Translations under genes and position numbers: made by a program | In this document: positions 1 through 6,266 of the stretch, one piece after another | Numbering within the stretch: the stretch's first letter is position 1 | Layout: every line of letters starts with the position of its first letter | From: an uncultured Actinomycetes bacterium | GTDB taxonomy: Bacteria > Actinomycetota > Thermoleophilia > Miltoncostaeales > Miltoncostaeaceae | NCBI GenBank assembly: GCA_937862675.1 | Contig: CALMEC010000104.1 | Span: forward strand, 1-9,256 | DNA length: 9,256 nt | Direction of reading: 5' to 3' | Notes under the pieces: model-generated | Seen by the model: only the letters and a program-made list of their open reading frames with translations | What the model was told of the DNA's origin: nothing | The model's database searches: none

Positions 1-2
1 GC

Positions 3-155
3 TCCGGCAACAACCCGATGATGGGCGCGACCTATCTCGCGGTGTTGAAGGCGGGCGGCGTGGTGGTGGCGACGATGCCGCTGCTGCGCGCCAAGGAACT
101 GGTTTATCCGATCCGCAAAGCGAAAATTTCCATCGCGCTGTGCGACGGCAAGCTC
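3..155 (+). CDS. Acyl-CoA ligase (aminobenzoate/benzoate-CoA ligase-like), internal fragment
   Basis: About 51 codons of an ANL-superfamily (AMP-binding) ligase, open at the left edge and lost at the right. The visible protein reads SGNNPMMGATYLAVLKAGG, then VVVATMPLLRAKEL, then KISIALCDGKL. The NNPMM...LAVLKAGGVVV..MPLLRAKEL pattern belongs to the N-terminal domain of 2-aminobenzoate-CoA ligases and related aryl-CoA ligases, which activate an aromatic acid with ATP and load it onto CoA. No start, ATP-binding P-loop, catalytic lysine or stop is present. After about base 155 the frame stays open but the residues are no longer ligase-like, because they are the antisense of hemN. This is a chimeric end, not a gene that can function here. 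The family call is fairly firm; the exact aromatic substrate is a guess. Confidence 0.7.
129..155. other. Chimeric junction, ligase fragment to hemN
   Basis: These 27 bases read plausibly as ligase on the + strand (ALCDGKL) and as HemN on the - strand (ELAVAQRDG, a conserved HemN segment). Left of here only the ligase reading makes sense, right of here only the HemN reading. The join therefore lies in a short sequence that both sources could have shared. Confidence 0.65.
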
Positions 156-1058
156 GTTGTCGGGCTTCGCGAAGTGGTCCATGCCGACGTAGACGTACCC
201 GGCCTCGTTCAGCCGTTCGAGTGTCGCGATGAAGATCCGCACCTTCTCGTCCGCCGAGGGAAGATCCTCCTCGCGGATGAGACCCATGTGGCGCTTGATC
301 CACGGCACGTGGGCGTAGTTGAAGACGGCGATGCGGTCCGGCCCGATCTCCACGATCCGGTCGAGCGTGTGCGCGAACGTCTCGAGCGTCTGGTGGGGCA
401 GGCCGTACATCAGATCCAGGTTGACGCTCGTGATGCCCGCCTCCGCGACCCACTCCAGCGCCTGCAGCGTGACCTCAAGCGGCTGGATCCGGTTGACGGC
501 CTCCTGGACCCGCGGCTCGAAGTCCTGGACGCCCATCGACACCCGGTTGAACCCGGACTCGGCCAGTGCCATGACGTGCTCGCGGCGCAGCTCCCGGGGA
601 TCGATCTCGACGCCCGCCTCGGCGTCCGGGGAGAGCGTGAAGCGGCTGCGGATGGCGTCGGTGAGCCGGCGGATCTCGTCCGGCTCGAGCGAGGTGGGGG
701 TGCCGCCGCCCCAGGCGATCTGGGCGACCTCGCGGTCCCTGCCGAGCAGGGGCGACATCAGGTCCATCTCCGCGATCAGGACGTCCAGGTACGAGGCGAT
801 CTTCTGCCGGTTGCGGCTGACGATCATGTTGCAGCCGCAGAAGTAGCAGAGGGTGTCGCAGAACGGGATGTGGAAGTACAGCGACAACGGGGGTGCGTCG
901 TCACGGGCGTCCGTGCGGGCGATCTCCGACCGGTACAGGGCCTCGTCAACGGCCGGGTTGAAGAGGTTCGCCGTCGGATAGCTGGTGTACCGGGGACCCT
1001 GCCGCGAGTACCGGGAGAACAGCTCCGGGTCGACCGCGTTGAATTGGTTGATCGCCAT
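129..1058 (-). CDS. hemN: Oxygen-independent coproporphyrinogen III oxidase, 3'-truncated
   Basis: A cytosolic radical-SAM enzyme that decarboxylates two propionates of coproporphyrinogen III to give protoporphyrinogen IX in heme synthesis without oxygen. Counting from the ATG at 1058, the order is PRYTSYPTA (about 22-30), LYFHIPFCDTLCYFCGCN with the CX3CX2C cluster ligands at about C67, C71 and C74, then EIDPRE, GVQDFEPRVQEAVNRIQP, NLDLMYGLPHQT, RIAVFNYAHVPW and GMDHFAKPDNELAVAQ. The last is followed by the junction. About 310 residues remain of a usual 450 or so, so the C-terminal HemN domain is missing. An in-frame ATG at 1094 would add 12 residues. I prefer 1058 because it places PRYTSYPT as in E. 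coli HemN and has an AGG 9 bases upstream. The gene follows the thioesterase on the same strand. Confidence 0.93.
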
Positions 1059-1191
1059 CGCATGCAGCCTGTTCGCCGAGATCGGAACACCCATTCTAGG
1101 ACGACTCGGGTCCGCCGGGCATCCGTGGCCGGTGGGCCGAACGTCGCTCATCGTCGCCGGGATCGCGCCCGGCCCGCGTGCCGTCGCGAAC

Positions 1192-1216
1192 CGCCGGTCC
1201 CGTGCACGGGCCGGCG
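1192..1216. other. GC-rich hairpin between thioesterase and hemN
   Basis: A perfect 12-base palindrome CCCGTGCACGGG (1199-1210) extends by six more pairs (1192-1197 with 1211-1216) if T1198 is bulged. It sits 20 bases past the thioesterase stop, in the 177-base gap before hemN. No T-run follows on either strand, so it is not a standard intrinsic terminator. It could be an RNA processing or stability hairpin, or a protein-binding palindrome. Confidence 0.45.
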
Positions 1217-1235
1217 TCGGCGGGAGGACCCGCGG

Positions 1236-1610
1236 TCAGGCACTCCCCTCGAGAGGGGGGACGGGGACGGGTTTCCCGTGGTCGTCGATCGCCACCATCG
1301 TGAAGCGCCCGGTGGTGGTGAGCTGCCGCGTCTGGCGGTACGGGTCCTCGCGCGTGACCACCACCTCGACCACCATGCTCGTGCGCCCCACCTTCGTGAC
1401 CGTGGCGACCAGTTCGACGATGTTGCCGACGTAGACCGGGACCGTGAAGTCGATGTTGTCGATCCGCGCGGTGACCACCGTCGCCCGGGCGTGACGCATG
1501 GCGGCGACGCCGGCCGCGGTGTCCATCCACGCCACCAGCTGTCCACCGAAGAGGTTCCCCTGGGGGTTGGTGTCGGTGGGGAAGACCGACTGGAGCATCG
1601 TGGCTTTCAT
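1236..1610 (-). CDS. Acyl-CoA thioesterase, hotdog fold (YciA/BACH type)
   Basis: A 124-residue single hotdog-domain protein that probably hydrolyses acyl-CoA to free acid and CoA in the cytosol. The signature is near the N-terminus: TDTNPQGNLFGGQLVAWMD with N15, the FGG turn at 21-23 and the expected catalytic aspartate D30, followed by AAGVAAMRHA. A second half VGNIVELVATVTKVGRTSMVVEV matches the central strands of the family. The length is close to E. coli YciA (about 130). The ATG at 1610 is preceded by GAGGA six bases upstream, a good ribosome-binding site. It is transcribed divergently from the pyr operon and ahead of hemN. Substrate chain length cannot be read from sequence. The gene looks intact. 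Confidence 0.9.
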   Translation of the reverse strand: MKATMLQSVFPTDTNPQGNLFGGQLVAWMDTAAGVAAMRHARATVVTARIDNIDFTVPVYVGNIVELVATVTKVGRTSMVVEVVVTREDPYRQTRQLTTTGRFTMVAIDDHGKPVPVPPLEGSA

Positions 1611-1758
1611 TCACAGTCCTCACGGGCGGGATCGCGGTCCGGGAAGAATGGCACGCCCGCCCACATCCGGCGTCCACCGGCCTGTCGAACGTCATGGAAA
1701 GATCCGCGTACTCCGGTATTCGACCCCGGACGTCCCCGGACGGGGCCGCCGTGCTTGG

Positions 1759-1764
1759 TACAGT
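1759..1764 (+). promoter_or_regulatory. Possible -10 element of the pyr operon promoter
   Basis: TACAGT lies seven bases before A1771, which would start the transcript one base before the PyrR-binding hairpin. This agrees with PyrR sites lying at the very 5' end of mycobacterial pyr leaders. I see no convincing -35 hexamer 16-18 bases upstream. The region 1611-1758 must also hold the thioesterase promoter, but I cannot place it. Confidence 0.3.
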
Positions 1765-1771
1765 GAGCGGA

Positions 1772-1803
1772 CCCTTTAACCGGGCCCTGTGAGGTCAGAA
1801 GGG
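1772..1803 (+). promoter_or_regulatory. PyrR-binding RNA hairpin in the pyr leader
   Basis: CCTGTGAGG (1786-1794) fits the core CCNGNGAGG of the known PyrR binding loop (consensus ARUCCNGNGAGGYU). The predicted fold is also right. The upper stem GGCC (1783-1786) pairs with GGTC (1793-1796), including one G-U, around the six-base loop CTGTGA. An asymmetric internal bulge follows (1777-1782 against 1797-1798). The lower stem is CCCTT (1772-1776) with AAGGG (1799-1803). The 3' side of the lower stem contains the first GGG of GGGAGG (1801-1806), the first ribosome-binding site of the operon. I see no terminator or antiterminator after it, so translational repression, as shown in Mycobacterium smegmatis, is the likely mode. 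Confidence 0.75.
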
Positions 1804-1810
1804 AGGACAG

Positions 1811-1852
1811 GTGAAGTACGTGCAGTCACCGGCCGGACGGAGGTGCCCATGA
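1811..1852 (+). CDS. Putative 13-codon leader peptide ahead of pyrR
   Basis: GTG at 1811 follows GGGAGG (1801-1806) by four bases and opens VKYVQSPAGRRCP, ending at TGA 1850-1852. The stop overlaps the pyrR start as ATGA. Its ribosome-binding site is partly paired in the PyrR hairpin, so PyrR binding should block this ORF first and pyrR through coupling. GGTGA (1810-1814) can also pair with TCACC (1826-1830), closing a small hairpin over the start codon. No peptide family is recognisable; if translated, its role is probably positional. It could instead be a chance ORF. Confidence 0.45.
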   Translation: MKYVQSPAGRRCP

Positions 1853-2397
1853 GCGCCAAGGTCCTGGTCGACGCGGAGCACTTCCGCAGAACAGTGCAGC
1901 GCATCGCGCATGAGGTCGTCGAACGCCACGTCGGCTCCGACCTCCCGCTCGCGGTGGTCGGCATCCACACCAACGGCGTTCCGCTCGCGGCGCGCATCCA
2001 GGCGCTGATCGGCGAGTTCACGGGCGTCATCCCGCCCCTCGGCACCATCGACATCGCGCTCTACCGCGACGACGTCGGCGTCGCCGACCGGGCCGTCACC
2101 CCCGTCGTCGGCGAGACGTCGCTCGACTTCGACATCTCCACCCATGCGGTTCTCCTGGTGGACGACGTCCTCTACACCGGGCGCACGATCCGTGCAGCGA
2201 TCGACGCCCTGTTCGACTACGGGCGGCCTCCGCTCGTCCAGCTGGCGGCCCTCGTCGACCGCGGACATCGTGAGCTGCCCATCCGTCCGGACTACGTGGG
2301 CAAGAACCTCCCCACGGCGCGCACCGAGCGCGTCTGCGTCCGCATCGCGGAGATCGACGGCGTCGACGAGATCGTCCTGGAAGGCGGCGGGGAGTGA
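1849..2397 (+). CDS. pyrR: PyrR, pyr operon mRNA-binding regulator / uracil phosphoribosyltransferase
   Basis: A 182-residue type I phosphoribosyltransferase-fold protein. In the presence of UMP/UTP, PyrR binds pyr leader RNA and represses the operon; many PyrR proteins also convert uracil and PRPP to UMP. The PRPP-binding loop VLLVDDVLYTGRT is at 101-113, with the acidic pair D105/D106. LYRDD (71-75) and VQLAALVDRGHRELPIRPDYVGKN (starting at 130) are PyrR hallmarks, and the latter region carries RNA-contacting basic residues in characterised PyrR. The N-terminus AKVLVDAEHFRRTVQRIAHE matches family starts. ATG 1849 is chosen for that reason and for GGAGGT (1839-1844) four bases upstream. An in-frame GTG at 1789 would put the PyrR site inside the gene. 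The stop overlaps pyrB. It probably regulates its own operon through the hairpin at 1772-1803. Confidence 0.96.
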   Translation: MSAKVLVDAEHFRRTVQRIAHEVVERHVGSDLPLAVVGIHTNGVPLAARIQALIGEFTGVIPPLGTIDIALYRDDVGVADRAVTPVVGETSLDFDISTHAVLLVDDVLYTGRTIRAAIDALFDYGRPPLVQLAALVDRGHRELPIRPDYVGKNLPTARTERVCVRIAEIDGVDEIVLEGGGE

Positions 2398-3347
2398 GCC
2401 CGCGTCGTTCGCTGCTGTCCATGGAGGACCTCGACCGCGACGGGATCGCCCGCATCCTCCGCACCGCCGGCCGGTTCACCGAGGTCATGGGCCGCAGCAA
2501 CAAGAAGGTCCCGACGCTCCGTGGCCGGACCGTCATCAACCTCTTCTTCGAGGCGTCGACCCGCACGGCGACGTCGTTCGAGCTCGCGGCGAAGCGGCTC
2601 TCGGCGGACGTGGTCAACATCAAGGGGTCGGGCTCCAGCGTCGAGAAGGGCGAGAGCCTGAAGGACACCATCCTCACGCTGAACGCCTACGGCCCCGACA
2701 TCTTCGTCATCCGCCACCGCGGGGTCGGTGCCGGGAACCTGGCGTCGCGCTTCACCGACGCGGCCGTCCTCAACGCGGGCGACGGCAAGCATCAGCACCC
2801 CAGCCAGGCGCTCCTCGACCTCTACACCATCGAGCGCGAGGTCGGATCCATCGAGGGGCTGCACGTGGCCATCGTCGGCGACGTGCTGCCCTCGCGGGTC
2901 GCGCGCAGCGCCATCACCGGTCTCACGACGATGGGGGCCAGGGTCACCCTGATCGGACCGCCGACGCTCATCCCGTGGCGGGCCGAGTCGCTCGGCGTGG
3001 AGACCAGCACGGATCTGCGCGACATCCACGACGCGGACGTCGTCTACGTACTGCGCATGCAGCACGAGCGCATGGGCGCGGGCGGCTACGTCCCGTCGCT
3101 CCGCGAGTACACGTCGCGCTACGGGGTCACCCATGCGCGGCTGCGGCCCGGCCAGCGGGTCATGCACGCCGGGCCCATCAACCGCGGGGTCGAGATCTCC
3201 GGCGAACTTGCGGACGATCCAGCAACGCTCATCGAGCGTCAGGCGGCCAACGGCCTCGTCGTCCGGATGGCGATCCTCTACGACCTCCTCGTGGAGCCCG
3301 CCGTGGCATCCAATCCCTCATCCCTCGAACCGGTGGTGGCCGCGTGA
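2394..3347 (+). CDS. pyrB: Aspartate carbamoyltransferase catalytic chain
   Basis: Catalyses carbamoyl phosphate + L-aspartate to N-carbamoyl-L-aspartate, the committed step of pyrimidine synthesis, in the cytosol. It has 317 residues, usual for the catalytic chain. The carbamoyl-phosphate site STRT is at 55-58 within FFEASTRTATSFELAAKRL. The mobile loop GSGSSVEKGES lies at about 78-88 with K85. RH (107-108) and HPSQALLD (135-142) follow. The aspartate-binding domain carries VGDVLPSRVARS and HAGPINRGVEI. The VGDVxxSRVARS form is the one common in high-GC Gram-positives. GTG 2394 overlaps the pyrR stop as GTGA, which with GGAAGG nine bases upstream suggests coupled translation. An internal ATG at 2421 is less likely. 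No pyrI regulatory-chain gene is seen. Confidence 0.97.
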   Translation: MSPRRSLLSMEDLDRDGIARILRTAGRFTEVMGRSNKKVPTLRGRTVINLFFEASTRTATSFELAAKRLSADVVNIKGSGSSVEKGESLKDTILTLNAYGPDIFVIRHRGVGAGNLASRFTDAAVLNAGDGKHQHPSQALLDLYTIEREVGSIEGLHVAIVGDVLPSRVARSAITGLTTMGARVTLIGPPTLIPWRAESLGVETSTDLRDIHDADVVYVLRMQHERMGAGGYVPSLREYTSRYGVTHARLRPGQRVMHAGPINRGVEISGELADDPATLIERQAANGLVVRMAILYDLLVEPAVASNPSSLEPVVAA

Positions 3348-4642
3348 GCATCCGTTTGGTCCAACGTGACGGTGACCCCGTCTCCCTCGTCGTCACGGGG
3401 GTCCGCAAGCTCGATCCGGCCGCAGGCATCGACGAGGTCGGCGACCTCGTCATCCGCGACGGCGTGATCGGCGGCGACCCCGCCGGCCTGGAGCGCATCG
3501 ACGGATCGGGGCTCGTGGCCGTGCCCGGGTTCGTCGACCCCCACGTCCACTTCCGCACACCCGGCAAGGAGGACGCCGAGGACATCGCATCGGGAAGCCG
3601 CGCCGCCGCCGCCGGGGGATTCGTCACCGTCGTGGCCATGCCCAACACCCAGCCGCCGGTCGACTCGGCGTCCGTCGTGGGCGCCCTGTTCGAGCAGGCG
3701 CAGACGCAGGCCGCCGTGCGCGTCGGCTTCTTCGCCGCGATCACGCGGGGCCAGGCGGGCGAGACCCTCACGGAACAGGGTGAGCTGGCCGACCTGGGCG
3801 TGGTGGGCTTCAGCGACGACGGTGTCCCCGTCGCCAACGCCGAGGTGATGCGACGCGCACTGCGCTACCAGCAGGTGACGGGGCTCCCGCTCGTTCTCCA
3901 TGAGGAGGACGCCGACCTGTCGGCGGACGGGGTCATGCACGAGGGCGAGATCTCCACGCGGCTGGGCCTCACCGGGATCCCCGGCATCTCCGAGGCCATC
4001 CAGGTGTCACGGGACGCGGATCTCGCCGAGTACGAGGGCGGACGGATCCACGTCTGCCACGTCTCGGCCGAGGAGACCGTGGACGTGATCCGGCGCGCCA
4101 AGACGCGTGGCATCGCGATCACGGCCGAGGTCACTCCGCACCACCTGGTCCACACCGACGAGCGCGTGCTGGGCCTCGACGCGTCACGGCACAAGATGAA
4201 TCCGCCGCTGCGTGCCGAGAGAGACCGGGCATCGCTGATCGCGGCGCTCATCGACGGCACCATCGACTGCGTCGCCACGGACCACGCCCCCCATCCGGCG
4301 CACGAGAAGGAGCGCACGTTCGAGGAGGCGCCCTTCGGCGTGACCGGCCTCGAGACCGCCTTCTCTGTCTGCTACACGCATCTGGTGAAGCCGGGGACGC
4401 TCAGCCTGGAACTCTTGGTGCGACGGATGAGCGCCGACGCGGCCCGTGTGGTGGACCTGCCGGTCCCCACCCTCGCCGACGGCGCGGTGGCCGACATCGC
4501 GCTCATCGACCTCGACGCCGAGCAGGTGGTCGGCGCGAACGGGTTCGCGAGCAAGTCCACCAACTCGGCGTTCCTGGGCGACACGCTCAGCGGGCGCATC
4601 ACCATGACGATCGCGGGAGGACAGCTGGCATGGCAGGCGTGA
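3344..4642 (+). CDS. pyrC: Dihydroorotase, type I
   Basis: Cyclises N-carbamoyl-L-aspartate to dihydroorotate, the third pyrimidine step. The protein has 432 residues, normal for type I dihydroorotases of the amidohydrolase superfamily. Expected metal ligands are all present: HxH at H67/H69 in DPHVHFRTPG, D159 in GFSDDG, H186 in LHEED, H239 in HVCHVS, and D313 in ATDHAPH. N286 in MNPPLR is the usual substrate-binding asparagine. An aspartate at the bridging position, rather than carboxylated lysine, agrees with Aquifex-type enzymes that can associate with aspartate carbamoyltransferase. Complete ligands argue for an active enzyme rather than a structural pseudo-dihydroorotase. GTG 3344 overlaps the pyrB stop as GTGA with no strong separate ribosome-binding site, so translation is probably coupled. 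The 3' end overlaps the next gene by 13 bases. Confidence 0.97.
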   Translation: MSIRLVQRDGDPVSLVVTGVRKLDPAAGIDEVGDLVIRDGVIGGDPAGLERIDGSGLVAVPGFVDPHVHFRTPGKEDAEDIASGSRAAAAGGFVTVVAMPNTQPPVDSASVVGALFEQAQTQAAVRVGFFAAITRGQAGETLTEQGELADLGVVGFSDDGVPVANAEVMRRALRYQQVTGLPLVLHEEDADLSADGVMHEGEISTRLGLTGIPGISEAIQVSRDADLAEYEGGRIHVCHVSAEETVDVIRRAKTRGIAITAEVTPHHLVHTDERVLGLDASRHKMNPPLRAERDRASLIAALIDGTIDCVATDHAPHPAHEKERTFEEAPFGVTGLETAFSVCYTHLVKPGTLSLELLVRRMSADAARVVDLPVPTLADGAVADIALIDLDAEQVVGANGFASKSTNSAFLGDTLSGRITMTIAGGQLAWQA

Positions 4643-5199
4643 AACGTGGTCCGGGGATCCTGGACCGATCGTCCACCGGACTGATCGTCGTGGACGTCCA
4701 GGAGGCCTTCCGCCCGGTCATCGACGGTTTCGACGACCTGGTGGCCAACGTCCAGATCCTGGCGGAGGGTTTCGGGATCCTCGGGCGCCCGGTCATCATC
4801 ACGGAGCAGTACCCCAAGGGGCTGGGCCGCACGGTGGCCGAGGTCGAGGAGAACCTCCCGGCCTTCACGGACCGGGTCGAGAAGATGCGCTTCTCCGGCT
4901 GGGGCGTGGATGCCTTCGAACGGGCGGTCAAGCGGGCGCGCTGCACCAGCTGGGTCGTCTGCGGGATCGAGGCGCACGTGTGCGTCGTCCAGACCGTCCT
5001 CGACCTCCTGGGGGCGGGATTCGACGTCCACGTGGCGGAGGACGCCGTCTCGTCGCGCACGCGGTCCAACCGCGACATCGGCCTCCGCGCGATGCGCGCC
5101 GCCGGTGCGCGCGGCACGAGCACCGAGATGGCCCTCTTCCAGATGCTCGAAGAGGCCGGCAGCGGTGAGTTCAAGGCGATCTCGAAGCTGGTCCGCTGA
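4630..5199 (+). CDS. Isochorismatase-family cysteine hydrolase within the pyr operon
   Basis: A 189-residue cytosolic hydrolase of the isochorismatase-like superfamily, with the full Asp-Lys-Cys triad: D22 in LIVVDVQEAF, K85 in EKMRFSGW, and C118 in GIEAHVCVVQT, the last including the typical cis-peptide segment before the cysteine. The shape and GIEAHVCVxQT form resemble the ISOC1/YcaC-like branch rather than nicotinamidases, whose metal-binding DxHxxxH motif I do not see. The family cleaves amides, ureido compounds or vinyl ethers; the substrate is unknown. The ATG at 4630 has GGGAGGA (4615-4621) eight bases upstream, the clearest ribosome-binding site within the operon. The gene overlaps pyrC by 13 bases and carA by one (TGATG), so it is co-transcribed with them. 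Position suggests, but does not prove, a role linked to carbamoyl or ureido metabolites. Confidence 0.9.
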   Translation: MAGVKRGPGILDRSSTGLIVVDVQEAFRPVIDGFDDLVANVQILAEGFGILGRPVIITEQYPKGLGRTVAEVEENLPAFTDRVEKMRFSGWGVDAFERAVKRARCTSWVVCGIEAHVCVVQTVLDLLGAGFDVHVAEDAVSSRTRSNRDIGLRAMRAAGARGTSTEMALFQMLEEAGSGEFKAISKLVR

Positions 5200-6266
5200 T
5201 GGCGGCCCGTCGACCGGCGTGGGTCGTCCTGGAGGACGGACTCACCCTTGAGGCACGTGCCGTCGCCGCCGAGGGGACCGCACTCGGCGAGATGGTCTTC
5301 ACCACCTCGATGACCGGCTATCAGGAGGCCGTCACCGACCCGTCGTACATGGGGCAGATCCTGACGTTCGCGGCACCCATGGTCGGCAACTACGGCGCCG
5401 GTCCCGGCTACAGCGAGAGCGACCGGGTGCGGACGGAGGCCGTCATCATGGCCCGCTCCGGTGACCGGGGCGGGGCGGCGGGACCGACCGGGTGGAACAC
5501 GTGGCTCGCCCAGGCGGGCGTGGTGGCCGTCGAGGACGTCGACACCCGTCGCCTGGTCACCCACCTGCGCGATCGCGGCGCGATGCGCGGCGGGGTGTCC
5601 ACCGAACTCGACCCGGAGGCGCTGCTCGAACGTGTGCAGGCCCATCCCGGTCTCGACGGGCAGGATCTGGCTGCGGCGGCCGCGGGCCCCCGGCGGTCGG
5701 CCGGCGTCGACGGACCGCGGATCGCGGCGATCGACTGCGGCATCAAGGACAGCATCGTCGCGCGGATGGCCGGTGCGGGATGCCGTCTCGAGATCTTCCC
5801 GCCCGACGCCACCGTCGACGACATCCTCTCCGTGGACCCGGCCGCCCTCTTCTGCTCCAACGGGCCGGGCGATCCGGCCGCGGCGGGTCACGTCATCTCG
5901 GTCATCGAGTCGGTCCTCGGGCAGATCCCGGTCTTCGGCATCTGCATGGGCCATCAGCTGCTCGCGCGGGCCCTGGGAATGGGCACCGAGCGCCTGCCCT
6001 TCGGGCATCGCGGCGCCAACCACCCGGTCCGGCGCGTGGAGGACGATCGCGTGGAGATCACGGTGCAGAACCACGGATACGCGGTCTCGTCCTCACCGCT
6101 GCCGGACGGCGTCGAGATCACCCGGACCAGCCTCTTCGACGGCTCCGTCGAGGGGATCCGGGCACCGGAGCTCCGCGCCTGGTCCGTGCAGTACCACCCG
6201 GAGGCGCGCCCGGGTCCGAACGATGCCGCCTACACGTTCCGTGCGTTCGTCGAGGAGGTCAGCTGA
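5199..6266 (+). CDS. carA: Carbamoyl-phosphate synthase small (glutaminase) subunit
   Basis: Hydrolyses glutamine and passes ammonia through a tunnel to CarB for carbamoyl-phosphate synthesis, serving pyrimidine and arginine pathways. The protein has 355 residues (E. coli 382). The N-terminal CarA domain spans about 1-170 (GEMVFTTSMTGYQEAVTDPSY, residues 30-50). A class I glutamine amidotransferase domain follows from about 173, with SNGPGDP at 220-226, nucleophile C249 in FGICMGHQ, and H333/E335 in QYHPEA. The triad is complete. ATG 5199 overlaps the hydrolase stop as TGATG and has no clear ribosome-binding site of its own, so coupling is likely. It overlaps carB the same way. Confidence 0.97.
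   Translation: MAARRPAWVVLEDGLTLEARAVAAEGTALGEMVFTTSMTGYQEAVTDPSYMGQILTFAAPMVGNYGAGPGYSESDRVRTEAVIMARSGDRGGAAGPTGWNTWLAQAGVVAVEDVDTRRLVTHLRDRGAMRGGVSTELDPEALLERVQAHPGLDGQDLAAAAAGPRRSAGVDGPRIAAIDCGIKDSIVARMAGAGCRLEIFPPDATVDDILSVDPAALFCSNGPGDPAAAGHVISVIESVLGQIPVFGICMGHQLLARALGMGTERLPFGHRGANHPVRRVEDDRVEITVQNHGYAVSSSPLPDGVEITRTSLFDGSVEGIRAPELRAWSVQYHPEARPGPNDAAYTFRAFVEEVS

Noticed and set aside
1611..1758. A promoter for the thioesterase and hemN on the - strand
   Set aside because: Several weak hexamers (for example TTCGAC on the - strand) can be found, but none forms a convincing -35/-10 pair with proper spacing.
18..1766. A 582-codon open frame on the + strand covering the whole left part
   Set aside because: After base 155 it is the antisense of hemN and the thioesterase, with Arg/Asp/Val-rich low-information sequence typical of shadow frames in GC-rich DNA.
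1789..1848. GTG at 1789 as an upstream start for pyrR
   Set aside because: It has no ribosome-binding site, lies in the loop of the PyrR-binding hairpin and adds 20 residues that PyrR proteins lack; ATG 1849 has GGAGGT and the family N-terminus.
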